A DNA stretch of 7,573 bases, taken from Ignavibacteria bacterium. Its GTDB lineage: Bacteria; Bacteroidota; Ignavibacteria; Ignavibacteriales; Melioribacteraceae. The notes beneath the pieces were generated by a model. The model was not told the DNA's origin. It did not search any database and saw only the letters and a program-made list of their open reading frames with translations. Position 1 is the first letter of the stretch. Each line of letters starts with the position of its first letter. The stretch lies in the NCBI GenBank assembly GCA_003233295.1, contig QILJ01000329.1, positions 1 to 7,573 of the forward strand. The letters run 5' to 3'. Positions 1 to 7,277 of the stretch are shown here, piece after piece. Both the position numbers and the translations under genes were made by a program.

Positions 1-2765
1 TCCGGAGTGCCTGCAGCAATGATCTTACCACCGTGCTCTCCTCCACCCGGACCGAGATCAATAACATGATCGGCAACTTTTATAACATCCAAATTATGCT
101 CAATCACTACAACAGTGTTCCCTTTATCAACTAGTTTCTGCAAAACGTTCAGCAGAATTCGTACATCCTCAAAGTGAAGTCCCGTTGTCGGCTCGTCCAA
201 TACATACAATGTTTTACCAGTACTGACTTTACTCAATTCCGTAGCAAGTTTCACACGCTGGGCTTCCCCGCCGGATAAGGTAGTAGCCTGCTGTCCCAAC
301 TTGATATAACCCAATCCAACATCATGGAGCGATTTGATCTTTCGAATTATTCTCGGATGATCTTTGAAGAATTCAACCGCCTCTTCGATCGTCATATCTA
401 GTACATCATTTATCGATTTCGTTTTGTACAGCACTTCCAATGTTTCATGGTTATACCTCTTTCCGCCGCAGACTTCGCATGTAACATGGACATCGGGCAG
501 AAAATTCATCTCAATTTTCTTTAGTCCGGCACCTTGGCATTCCTCGCATCTGCCGCCTTTTACGTTGAAGCTGAATCGTCCCGGTTTGTAGCCCCTCACT
601 TTCGACTCGGGCAGTTCGGTATAAAGATCACGAATAAAAGTGAATAATCCGGTGTATGTTGCTGGGTTGGAACGCGGGGTTCTGCCAATTGGCGATTGAT
701 CAATCTCAATTATTTTATCGATATGATCAAGCCCTTCAACACTATCAAAAGGAAGCGGAACAACTTTTGAGTTGTATATCTTCTTCAATAAAATTCTGAC
801 CAGCGTATAGTTGATAAGTGTGGATTTACCCGAACCACTTACGCCGGTAACAACAGTAAAAGTTTCCAAAGGTATTTCAAGATCAGCCGATTTAAGATTA
901 TTGCCCTTTGCTCCAATGACTTTTAATACATTACCACTTCCCTTTCTTCTTTCGTTCGGAACCTCAATTGAAATTTTATTTTTAATATAGTCCAGAGTAA
1001 GGGAATGACATTTCCCATTTGATTTCAGAAGATTATCAGCACGATCGGCAAGACAAACTTCTCCACCGTACTCACCTGCCCTCGGACCCAAGTCAACAAT
1101 ATAATCGGCATTTTCAATTGTCTCTCTGTCGTGTTCTACAACTATTACCGTATTACCGAGTTCACGAAGGTCTTTAAGCGAGTTTATCAATTTGATATTG
1201 TCACTTTGATGAAGTCCGATGCTCGGCTCATCAAGCACATAAAGAACTCCAGCCAAGTGAGTGCCAATTTGTGTAGCCAGTCTTATCCTCTGCGATTCAC
1301 CGCCTGATAATGTTCTTGCGCCGCGTGAAAGTGTTAAATAGTTCAGCCCGACATTAAGGAGAAAATCCAGCCGCTCTGTTATCTCTTTCAATATTGTAGT
1401 GGCGATAAGCTTTTCTCTATCGGTTAATTTCAAATCCATATAAAACTGTTTTGTTCTTTCAATTGAGAGAGCTGTAACTTCACTGATATTCTTTCCACCA
1501 ATTGTAACGGACAGCGATTCTTTCTTAAGTCTTCCTCCGCTGCAAACCTCGCATACACTGGTTGTCATATATGCTTCAGCCCATTCTCTTATCTTATTTG
1601 ATGAAGATTTTTCAAAATAATGCTGAATGTAATTAACAACTCCGGAGAACTTATGCTTGTACTTAACGCTTTTACCACCACCGTATGTATAAATAAAAGG
1701 AATTTTCTCCTTTGAACCATAGAGCAGAATTTCTTTTTGCTCTTTAGTTAAATCCTTAAGTTTTGTATCAAATGTAAAACCGTAATATTCAGCAACTCCC
1801 TCAAGCTGGTTGAAGAACCAAATATTCCTCGGTTTGCCCAGCGCTTCAATTCCGCTTTGGTTTATTGTCTTTTCCCAGTCTGGTATTATCATATCAATAT
1901 TAAGCTTCTTCTTCTCTCCCAATCCTTCACATGCCGGACACGAGCCATAAGGAGAATTGAATGAAAAAGAGTTCGGCGCTAACTCCTGATAACTGATACC
2001 GCAATGGTGGCATGCAAGGTCTCTGCTGAAAATTCTATCCTCTTTTTCCGCATTGACTATTACACTGCCGTTACCGTAATTCAGCGCAACCTCAATCGAT
2101 TCGTTTATTCTTGTTCGTGATTTACTGCTGACTTTCAATCTGTCAACCAATATTTCAATATTATGAATTTTGTATCGATCGACTTTAAAACCTTTTTCAA
2201 GTTCAACCACTTCTCCGTCAACCCTTGCACGGATAAAACCGTCACGCAGAATGTCATCGAAAAGCTCGCGGTAATGACCTTTCCTTCCTCTAACAACCGG
2301 AGCAAATATCTGAATTCTCTTATCTTGATAATTTTCAAATACAATATCTATTATCTGTTCGGATGATTGCTTCTTTACAACCCGTCCGCAGTTATAGCAA
2401 TGCGGTGTGCCGACTCTCGCATAAAGCAGTCGCATAAAATCATATATCTCGGTCACTGTTCCAACTGTTGAGCGAGGATTACCCGAAGTGGATTTCTGTT
2501 CGATAGAAATTGACGGGCTTAATCCTTCTATCAGATCGACATCAGGTTTTTCAAGGAGATTGAGAAACTGCCTAGCATAAGCAGAGAGTGATTCTATATA
2601 ACGGCGCTGTCCTTCTGCATAAATAGTATCGAATGCCAGAGATGATTTACCGGAACCGGATAGCCCCGTAATAACAATAAACGAATCTCTTGGAATGACA
2701 AGATCGATATCCTTTAAATTATGCTCGCGCGCTCCTTTTATTACAATATTATTATCTGAATACAT
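1..2765 (-). CDS. uvrA: Excinuclease ABC subunit UvrA (3' end cut by window edge)
   Basis: UvrA is the DNA-damage sensor of bacterial nucleotide excision repair; as a dimer it loads UvrB at lesions in the cytoplasm. The frame stays open from the ATG at 2765-2763 to the left edge (921 full codons). Visible motifs: first Walker A GLSGSGKSS (34-42); first zinc module C252-HH-C255...C276-PA-C279; ABC signature LSGGESQR from L486; Walker B LDEP with D512-E513; second Walker A GVSGSGKST around K647; second zinc finger C740/C743/C763/C766; second signature LSGGEAQR from L830; second Walker B D857-E858. The readable end, DLGPGGGEHGGKIIAAGTP, is the usual near-C-terminal block, so only about 20-25 residues are missing. 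All nucleotide- and zinc-binding residues are present, so the gene looks functional. Upstream there is only a weak purine stretch (GAAAAGA) as ribosome binding site. It is transcribed divergently from the hydrolase gene and no functional link is implied. Confidence 0.98.
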   Translation of the reverse strand, partial: MYSDNNIVIKGAREHNLKDIDLVIPRDSFIVITGLSGSGKSSLAFDTIYAEGQRRYIESLSAYARQFLNLLEKPDVDLIEGLSPSISIEQKSTSGNPRSTVGTVTEIYDFMRLLYARVGTPHCYNCGRVVKKQSSEQIIDIVFENYQDKRIQIFAPVVRGRKGHYRELFDDILRDGFIRARVDGEVVELEKGFKVDRYKIHNIEILVDRLKVSSKSRTRINESIEVALNYGNGSVIVNAEKEDRIFSRDLACHHCGISYQELAPNSFSFNSPYGSCPACEGLGEKKKLNIDMIIPDWEKTINQSGIEALGKPRNIWFFNQLEGVAEYYGFTFDTKLKDLTKEQKEILLYGSKEKIPFIYTYGGGKSVKYKHKFSGVVNYIQHYFEKSSSNKIREWAEAYMTTSVCEVCSGGRLKKESLSVTIGGKNISEVTALSIERTKQFYMDLKLTDREKLIATTILKEITERLDFLLNVGLNYLTLSRGARTLSGGESQRIRLATQIGTHLAGVLYVLDEPSIGLHQSDNIKLINSLKDLRELGNTVIVVEHDRETIENADYIVDLGPRAGEYGGEVCLADRADNLLKSNGKCHSLTLDYIKNKISIEVPNERRKGSGNVLKVIGAKGNNLKSADLEIPLETFTVVTGVSGSGKSTLINYTLVRILLKKIYNSKVVPLPFDSVEGLDHIDKIIEIDQSPIGRTPRSNPATYTGLFTFIRDLYTELPESKVRGYKPGRFSFNVKGGRCEECQGAGLKKIEMNFLPDVHVTCEVCGGKRYNHETLEVLYKTKSINDVLDMTIEEAVEFFKDHPRIIRKIKSLHDVGLGYIKLGQQATTLSGGEAQRVKLATELSKVSTGKTLYVLDEPTTGLHFEDVRILLNVLQKLVDKGNTVVVIEHNLDVIKVADHVIDLGPGGGEHGGKIIAAGTP

Positions 2766-2824
2766 TAAAATCTTTTCGATTATTTAAAGCTTTTATTTTA
2801 CGTATTGTATTGCTTAAAATCAAT

Positions 2825-2842
2825 TTATTTCTTAAGAAATAA
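2825..2842. promoter_or_regulatory. 18-bp perfect palindrome in the uvrA leader
   Basis: TTATTTCTTAAGAAATAA equals its own reverse complement with no spacer. It lies about 60 bases upstream of the uvrA start codon, in a position suited to an operator bound by a dimeric regulator. It does not match the proteobacterial (CTGT-N8-ACAG) or the Gram-positive (GAAC-N4-GTTC) LexA box. AT-rich palindromes also arise by chance, so the regulatory role is inferred. Confidence 0.4.
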
Positions 2843-2869
2843 TTAACCCGGATTAAACGTACACATCCG

Positions 2870-2951
2870 TTGAACACAAGTATTGTCATTATTAGACCAC
2901 AACTGTTTTGAACATCATCGTTTTTTTCTATTGCACAATCTCGGTTGAACA
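2870..2951 (+). repeat. Three TTGAACA direct repeats at 37-38 bp spacing
   Basis: The heptamer TTGAACA occurs at 2870-2876, 2908-2914 and 2945-2951, all in the same orientation, with start-to-start distances of 38 and 37 bases. The flanks are not conserved beyond one or two bases (GTTGAACA in the first and third copies). They may be activator half-sites for either divergent gene, or chance in AT-rich DNA. Confidence 0.3.
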
Positions 2952-2996
2952 ATAAATATCTCTGTTGGTTTATGTCCAATTAAATTGTCTTCTCTT

Positions 2997-3004
2997 TATA
3001 TTTG
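2997..3004 (+). promoter_or_regulatory. Possible Bacteroidota-type -7 promoter element
   Basis: TATATTTG matches the TAnnTTTG -7 consensus known for the primary sigma factor of Bacteroidota. It would start transcription near 3010, upstream of the operator and about 110 bases before the preferred hydrolase start. I see no matching TTG -33 box at the usual spacing, so this is weak. Confidence 0.3.
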
Positions 3005-3023
3005 TCTACTTTTTTCCCTATTT

Positions 3024-3042
3024 TTTGAAAAACGTTTTCAAA
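3024..3042. promoter_or_regulatory. LacI/GalR-family-like operator
   Basis: Two perfect 8-base arms, TTTGAAAA (3024-3031) and TTTTCAAA (3035-3042), flank a 3-base spacer ACG, with an AAAACGTTTT core at 3029-3038. The CG-centred A-tract/T-tract dyad is characteristic of operators of the LacI/GalR repressor family, which usually control sugar-utilisation genes. One arm carries an extra A compared with a symmetric TTGAAAACGTTTTCAA site. It lies about 80 bases before the hydrolase start and just downstream of the candidate -7 element, a location suited to repression. No LacI-type gene lies in the window, so the regulator would be encoded elsewhere. Confidence 0.6.
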
Positions 3043-3112
3043 TTCCATTATGATAATGAAAAATTTATATTTTTTACAATTTCTTGATTACTTTATACGA
3101 TCAAAAACACAC

Positions 3113-3116
3113 AGGG
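3113..3116 (+). promoter_or_regulatory. Weak ribosome binding site that supports the start at 3122
   Basis: AGGG sits five bases before the ATG at 3122. The earlier in-frame ATG at 3050 has no Shine-Dalgarno-like sequence and would put 24 extra residues in front of a standard signal peptide. This favours 3122 as the true start. Confidence 0.45.
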
Positions 3117-3121
3117 TTATA

Positions 3122-5275
3122 ATGAACAGAAATAATAAAATAATTATTATGATCTTTATTCTTCTATCTGTTTCACAAGCTCAAACCGGTGGAATTGTGT
3201 TAGAAAATAATACAATAAAAGTTGTATTCAATAAAGATACCGGAGCTATCGAACAATTAATAAGTAAACAAACTAATTGGAAAATCGAGAATCGATCGGA
3301 ACTTGGACTTTCTTTCTATATGAGTGTTCCCCTACCTGATCAGCGTTTTAATCCAATACTTGGCAGCAAACAGGGAAAAGCGGTAACTAAATTCAATAAA
3401 GAAATACAGAAAGTCACATTCATATGGAAAAATCTAAACAGTGAAAAAGGCGGTAAGTTAAATATAACTTTCAAAGGGACAGCTCAATTAACCGAAAAAG
3501 GTTTGATCTTTACCGGGGAAATTGTGAATAACAGTCCTTATGTTGTTGAGACAGTCCGCTGGCCGATGCTCGGTGATCTCACAATTCCTGACATGACAGA
3601 AAGTTTTTCCCAGATGGGAATGGATTACGGTGGTATGAACAAATTTGAGATCTATCCGAAATTCCAGAATGAACCTGGATACTTTGCAGTTGATAATCCT
3701 TCCAACTGGATGGAAACGCCTACAGCACCGTTCGCCTTGCTGGGCAACGAAAAAGAAGGCTTGTATATTGGTTACCACGACACAACAGCAAGAGATCTAC
3801 TCCAATTCAAAACGGAACTTAAACCTGGATATGTAAGCTACGAGTTATGGGATACCGGCGTAAATCCTACAACCGATTCATTAGCCGGAAAGCCGGTTCA
3901 TTACGAATTCTACACCACCCACTTCCCTTTTGTTCTTCCGCTGGAAACTGTAAACTTGAAACCGATCGTCATCAAGCCGTATAAAGGTGATTGGCATAAG
4001 GGCGCTGATATTTATAAAGAGTGGCGTGCTACGTGGTTCAAAGCTCCGCAATCTCCAAAGTGGTTTACCGAAGTCCATTCTTGGCAGCAGATACATATGA
4101 ACAACCCGGAAGATGATATTAGATATACATACAAAGACTTACTAAAAATTGGAAAGGATTGCGCTGAGAACGGTGTGAAAGCAATTCAAGTGACTGGCTG
4201 GACTAAAGGCGGGCAGGATAGAGATAATCCCTCACACGATATTGATCCCCGTTTGGGAACTTGGCAGGAACTTCATGATGTGATATCGGAAGTGCAGAAG
4301 TTAGGCGTAAAGATCATTCTATTTACAAAATTCACTTGGGCAGATCGTGAAACGGATTGGTATAGAAACGAACTTATTAAATACGCTACAAAAGACCCTT
4401 ACGGTTATCCGCATTACCACAGAGGTTATGCGTATCAAACGGATGTTCAGCTAGCTGAGATAAATACTCATCACTTCTCCCCGATGTGTCATCTTTCATC
4501 TGATTGGCGCAAGATTGCCGATGCAGAATTTACAAAGACTTTGGATCTCGGCGCTGACGGAATGCTCTTCGATGAAAATCAGCATCACGGCGGCGCTAAG
4601 TACTGCTATGATAGATCACATGGACATAAAGTCCCGGCTCACATCTTTGCCGGTGATGAGTTACTTGCCGAGGGATTTGAGAAAATTAAAAACGAAAGGA
4701 ATCCCGATTATATTTTTGCCGGTGAAGGCAACTATGATCTTGAATTCAGACAATATCACCTCTCGTATTTCCGCGTTGATCTGGATCATATTCCTATGCA
4801 TAGATATGTTGCTCCGGACGAAGAGATGATGATCGCAATTTCCGGATATAATGATCGCAACTTGGTCAACACTGCTCTGCTCTATCAATACATCATAAGT
4901 TATGAACCTCGTAATTTTAAAGGAAGGTTAAGTGAATTTCCTATGACCTTAGCTTACGGCAAAAAGGTTGACTCACTTCGCAGAAGGTATAAGAATTTTC
5001 TCTGGAATGGTGAGTTTCATCATACAGTCGGAGCGGAAGTCCTAGCTGACGGAAAAGATTATGATAAATACTCTGTTTATACTGATAATACAACCGGGAA
5101 AAAAGCCGTCGTGATAGCGAATTTTGACTATGATAAACCTATTGAAATAAAAGTTGAATTTGACAAATATAAGGGACAACTTTTCTCTGTATCACCCGAA
5201 AATCCCGATCCGGAGAGCTTCAATGGAACAGGAAAAGTTCCGACAAATTCTGCAATAATAGTTTTTGAGAAATAG
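3122..5275 (+). CDS. Secreted TIM-barrel glycoside hydrolase-like protein (DUF6259 type)
   Basis: With the start at 3122 the protein has 717 residues. Residues 1-20 form a signal peptide: an Asn/Arg/Lys start, a hydrophobic core IIIMIFILLSV, and likely cleavage after SQA (20). There is no lipobox cysteine, so it is exported to the periplasm or outside. Residues 23-285 look like an N-terminal beta-sandwich (VLENNTIKVVFNKDTGAI opening). Residues 315-600 look like a TIM barrel, with conserved-looking blocks HSWQQIHMNNP (319-329), GWTKGGQDRDNP...DPRLGTWQEL (359-384), LGADGMLFDENQHHGG (476-491) and IFAGEGNYD (531-539). A small C-terminal beta domain with carbohydrate-enzyme character ends the protein. 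By analogy with clan GH-D-like enzymes, D484 and E535 are candidate catalytic carboxylates; this is inference. The family name is from memory of the motif pattern, and the substrate is unknown. It is the first gene of a likely two-gene operon with the oxidoreductase, behind a LacI-like operator. A longer version starting at 3050 (741 residues) is possible but would bury the signal peptide. Confidence 0.75.
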   Translation: MNRNNKIIIMIFILLSVSQAQTGGIVLENNTIKVVFNKDTGAIEQLISKQTNWKIENRSELGLSFYMSVPLPDQRFNPILGSKQGKAVTKFNKEIQKVTFIWKNLNSEKGGKLNITFKGTAQLTEKGLIFTGEIVNNSPYVVETVRWPMLGDLTIPDMTESFSQMGMDYGGMNKFEIYPKFQNEPGYFAVDNPSNWMETPTAPFALLGNEKEGLYIGYHDTTARDLLQFKTELKPGYVSYELWDTGVNPTTDSLAGKPVHYEFYTTHFPFVLPLETVNLKPIVIKPYKGDWHKGADIYKEWRATWFKAPQSPKWFTEVHSWQQIHMNNPEDDIRYTYKDLLKIGKDCAENGVKAIQVTGWTKGGQDRDNPSHDIDPRLGTWQELHDVISEVQKLGVKIILFTKFTWADRETDWYRNELIKYATKDPYGYPHYHRGYAYQTDVQLAEINTHHFSPMCHLSSDWRKIADAEFTKTLDLGADGMLFDENQHHGGAKYCYDRSHGHKVPAHIFAGDELLAEGFEKIKNERNPDYIFAGEGNYDLEFRQYHLSYFRVDLDHIPMHRYVAPDEEMMIAISGYNDRNLVNTALLYQYIISYEPRNFKGRLSEFPMTLAYGKKVDSLRRRYKNFLWNGEFHHTVGAEVLADGKDYDKYSVYTDNTTGKKAVVIANFDYDKPIEIKVEFDKYKGQLFSVSPENPDPESFNGTGKVPTNSAIIVFEK

Positions 5276-5282
5276 AAAAAGA

Positions 5283-5287
5283 TAGGA
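5283..5287 (+). promoter_or_regulatory. Ribosome binding site of the oxidoreductase gene
   Basis: TAGGA lies seven bases before the ATG at 5295, inside the 19-base gap after the hydrolase stop codon. Its presence supports translation from a shared transcript. Confidence 0.5.
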
Positions 5288-5294
5288 TATTAAA

Positions 5295-6281
5295 ATGAAC
5301 AGTAAACTCAAAATTGGAATAGTTGGAGTAGGTAACATAGCTGATATTCATGCGCAAGCTTTAATTGAATCATCAAATGCAGAACTTGTTTCTGTCTATA
5401 GCCGGAATGAAAATAATGCGCATAACTTTGGCAATAAATATAATATCTCATGGCATACGGATTGGAATGATTTTATTTCAGATAAAGATCTTGATGTTGT
5501 TTCAATCTGCACTCCTAATGGAACTCATCTTGATTATGGTAAAAAAGCAGCAGACGCAAAAAAACATGTTATTGTAGAAAAGCCTATCGAAGTTACTATT
5601 AAACGAGCACAACAATTGATAGATGTTTGTGAGGAGAATGATGTTAAATTAGCTGTTATTTATCAAAGTCGATTTATTGAAAATATCAGCGATTTGAAAA
5701 AGCAGTTAGACAAAGATGCACTAGGCAACCTCTTTATGGGTGATGCATATATAAAGTGGTACCGCTCACAAGAATATTATAACAGCGGCGCTTGGCGGGG
5801 AACAATTGCACTTGACGGCGGCGGTGTTCTGATCAACCAGGCAATTCATACTGTTGACCTACTCCAATGGCTAATGGGCGATGTGGAAAACATCTTTGCT
5901 CAAACCGGAACATTTACTCATAAGCTAGAAGGTGAAGATAATGCAGTGGCTACGCTGCGCTTCAAGAACGGGGCGATCGGAGTAATTGAAGCTTCAACAT
6001 CAGTGCAGCCTGCTCAGCCGAGACGAATTGAAATCCATGGTGAGAAAGGAAGTGTAGTAGTCAACGGCGATGATGTTGAAATATCTATCGTTGGTGAAGC
6101 AGATGATGAAAATACTGCTGATGATGGAGATGTTCATTCAGCAGGTGCTTCAAGTCCTTTTAGCGGTTTCTCAATCGAGCCTCACAAAAAACAGTTTGAA
6201 GCTATAGTTGAAGCAATAAATAACGATGAAACACCGCCTGTTTCCGGTGAGGAGAGTATAAAATCATTGGGCAATTGTTAA
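5295..6281 (+). CDS. Gfo/Idh/MocA-family oxidoreductase (C-terminus lost to a frameshift)
   Basis: These enzymes oxidise or reduce sugars, inositols and their derivatives with NAD(P). Residues 1-120 are a Rossmann fold with the dinucleotide-binding pattern GIVGVGNIA (8-16) and the hallmark EKP (95-97). The C-terminal alpha/beta domain shows WYRSQEYY (155-162), AWRGT (166-170) and DGGGVLINQAIHTVDLLQW (174-192), in which H185 is the expected catalytic histidine. There is no signal peptide, so it acts in the cytoplasm. The ORF has 328 residues but ends abnormally in SLGNC. One extra G at 6269-6271 shifts the frame; skipping it continues as AIVKAIYESAKNN... for 28 more codons to a TAA at 6355-6357, giving 353 residues and the usual family ending. 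The start is supported by TAGGA seven bases upstream. It lies 19 bases behind the hydrolase gene, so it probably acts on a product of that enzyme. The exact substrate is unknown. Confidence 0.93.
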   Translation: MNSKLKIGIVGVGNIADIHAQALIESSNAELVSVYSRNENNAHNFGNKYNISWHTDWNDFISDKDLDVVSICTPNGTHLDYGKKAADAKKHVIVEKPIEVTIKRAQQLIDVCEENDVKLAVIYQSRFIENISDLKKQLDKDALGNLFMGDAYIKWYRSQEYYNSGAWRGTIALDGGGVLINQAIHTVDLLQWLMGDVENIFAQTGTFTHKLEGEDNAVATLRFKNGAIGVIEASTSVQPAQPRRIEIHGEKGSVVVNGDDVEISIVGEADDENTADDGDVHSAGASSPFSGFSIEPHKKQFEAIVEAINNDETPPVSGEESIKSLGNC

Positions 6282-6357
6282 GGCAATATATGAATCGGCT
6301 AAAAACAATGCCAATATAAACTTAGATGAATTTATTAAAAATTCTCTTAGATTTTAA
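6271..6357 (+). pseudogene. Out-of-frame C-terminal tail of the oxidoreductase
   Basis: Read in the +1 frame relative to the upstream gene, these bases encode 28 residues beginning AIVKAIYESAKNNANIN and ending SLRF before TAA. This matches the conserved final helix of Gfo/Idh/MocA proteins, which follows a GEE-type segment (here SGEESIKSL, 317-325 of the main frame). It has no start of its own, so it is the displaced end of the gene at 5295. Confidence 0.85.
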
Positions 6358-6417
6358 GATCCCCAAATGGAAAATATCTATTTGAGCGAAATTGATAAAC
6401 TCCTCAGCAACGATATT

Positions 6418-7156
6418 TTATGTCTCAAACATTTCCGGGAATCGTCTGATCACTAATTGCCCGATGATCTCCGCAATGTCATCAAAAGATAATAAATTTG
6501 TATTTATTGTAAGATGGTACAATAGCGGATCATCAATATCCTTGTGGTAATATTTCTTAATATGATCTCTTCTAGCTTTGTCTTCCTTTTTGATAAAGTT
6601 GTAAGTGGTCTTCTTATCATAACCGTATAACTTCTGAGCAGTTTCAACTCTAACCAACTCTAACTTTTAACGGGGCAACCAAACGGATGTGATATGCATT
6701 CGATAAATTAGCCGTTATAATATTTCCTCCCCTGCCGACAATTATTACATTACCGAGTTCAGCAAGTTGATAAATTGTCTTGGAGATTTTATGAAATAAT
6801 TTTAATCGCGACGGATGAATACCAATCAATTCATTGAGCATTGAATCCATTGTCGAGGTCTTTTCTTCCGTCATGAACTTATTGAGTCTATCCGGCAGAT
6901 TATTATCCTCCAATACTTTCTTGATCAAGTTCTTATCAAAATATGCCCACTCAATTGATTTATCCTTTACATGCGTTTTAAAATATTGTATGAGTTTTTC
7001 ACAGATTACCTCAGCGCCAATTCCGGTTTCCCTTGAAATGGTAATCGCCGGACCAGGATTCAGTTTGCGCATTTTTAATTTTGCTTCTTCTGAAAGTTTA
7101 GTGTGCGTTTCTATATAGAGTCGAACTTTCTCGAGTGGTGTTAATGTCTTTTTCAT
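6418..7156 (-). pseudogene. Cytidylate kinase-like protein, split by a 10-bp duplication
   Basis: This belongs to the cytidylate kinase-like P-loop family (Pfam Cytidylate_kin2 type), whose physiological substrate is not established. The first piece (7156-6650, 168 residues) has an N-terminal helical extension, then the nucleotide-binding strand and loop PAITISRETGIGAEVICEKL (36-55), YFDKNLI (72-78) and IIVGRGGNII (138-147). It runs out as RLVAPLKVRVG-stop. The second piece (TTG at 6657, ending at 6418) continues as VRVETAQKLYGY, then KKEDKARRDHIKKYY and DPLLYHLTINT, the typical lid and C-terminal blocks. Deleting one copy of the 10-bp tandem repeat at 6645-6664 joins them into one 242-residue protein. 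The P-loop lacks the classical lysine (GIGAE), as is common in this family. The gene starts behind a strong AAGGAGG and is convergent with the oxidoreductase gene. If the duplication is real, the lid and C-terminal core are lost and the protein is probably inactive, unless the second piece is reinitiated at the TTG. Confidence 0.85.
6645..6664. repeat. Exact 10-bp tandem duplication
   Basis: CAACTCTAAC occurs twice back to back (6645-6654 and 6655-6664). On the coding strand it reads GTTAGAGTTG twice, so VRV is coded, then repeated out of frame. Ten is not a multiple of three, which is why the kinase-like frame breaks here. One copy alone restores the reading frame exactly. Confidence 0.97.
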
Positions 7157-7160
7157 CGCT

Positions 7161-7167
7161 CCTCCTT
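7161..7167 (-). promoter_or_regulatory. Strong Shine-Dalgarno of the kinase-like gene
   Basis: On the minus strand AAGGAGG lies four bases before the ATG at 7156. It is the strongest ribosome binding site in the window and fixes this start, including the N-terminal extension ahead of the nucleotide-binding loop. Confidence 0.75.
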
Positions 7168-7199
7168 TAATTTATTACCAATATTCAAGAGGAATAGGA

Positions 7200-7232
7200 A
7201 TTATATGTATATATACAATATTTTTATGACAA
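7200..7232 (-). promoter_or_regulatory. Possible promoter of the kinase-like gene
   Basis: On the minus strand a TTGTCA (7232-7227) and a perfect TATAAT (7205-7200) lie upstream of the strong ribosome binding site. The 21-base spacer is longer than the usual 17, and the sequence between is a TA-rich run that could give chance matches. A start near 7192 would leave a leader of about 35 bases. Confidence 0.25.
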
Positions 7233-7277
7233 TTGAAATTTTATTTTTGGAATTTGATAAAATGAGCTGAGATACTT

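Larger units (their letters stand above)
2766..3121. other. Divergent intergenic regulatory region
   Basis: This 356-base AT-rich gap lies between the divergent starts of uvrA and the hydrolase gene and must hold both promoters. I see an 18-bp palindrome (2825-2842), three TTGAACA direct repeats (from 2870, 2908 and 2945), a TAnnTTTG promoter-like element (2997-3004) and a LacI-family-like operator (3024-3042). No RNA gene is recognisable. The only longer ORF (minus strand, 2979-2752) has no recognisable domain and runs into uvrA, so I do not call it. Confidence 0.8.

Noticed and set aside
364..591. Plus-strand ORF inside uvrA, with similar shadows at 2135-2366 and 3488-4888
   Set aside because: They lie opposite or in alternative frames of clearly conserved genes, and their translations show no family features.
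2860..2960. LexA/SOS box upstream of uvrA
   Set aside because: No CTGT-N8-ACAG or GAAC-N4-GTTC match was found; the TTGAACA copies lack the paired half-site.
2752..2979. 75-codon minus-strand ORF between uvrA and the operator
   Set aside because: No recognisable domain, no good ribosome binding site, overlaps the uvrA start out of frame, and spans the palindrome and repeats; probably chance.
3050..3121. Earlier in-frame ATG extending the hydrolase by 24 residues
   Set aside because: It lacks a ribosome binding site and would place a non-signal stretch before a well-formed signal peptide that starts at 3122.
3118..3123. TATAAT sequence before the hydrolase
   Set aside because: It overlaps the preferred start codon at 3122, so it cannot serve as the -10 box for that gene.
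6264..6281. Programmed ribosomal frameshift in the oxidoreductase
   Set aside because: There is no recognised slippery heptamer or following stable structure, and this family is not known to use recoding; mutation or sequence error is simpler.
6364..6384. Hairpin CAAATGG/CTATTTG between the convergent genes, considered as a terminator
   Set aside because: The stem is only seven pairs with one G-T, AT-rich, and no T-tract follows on either strand.
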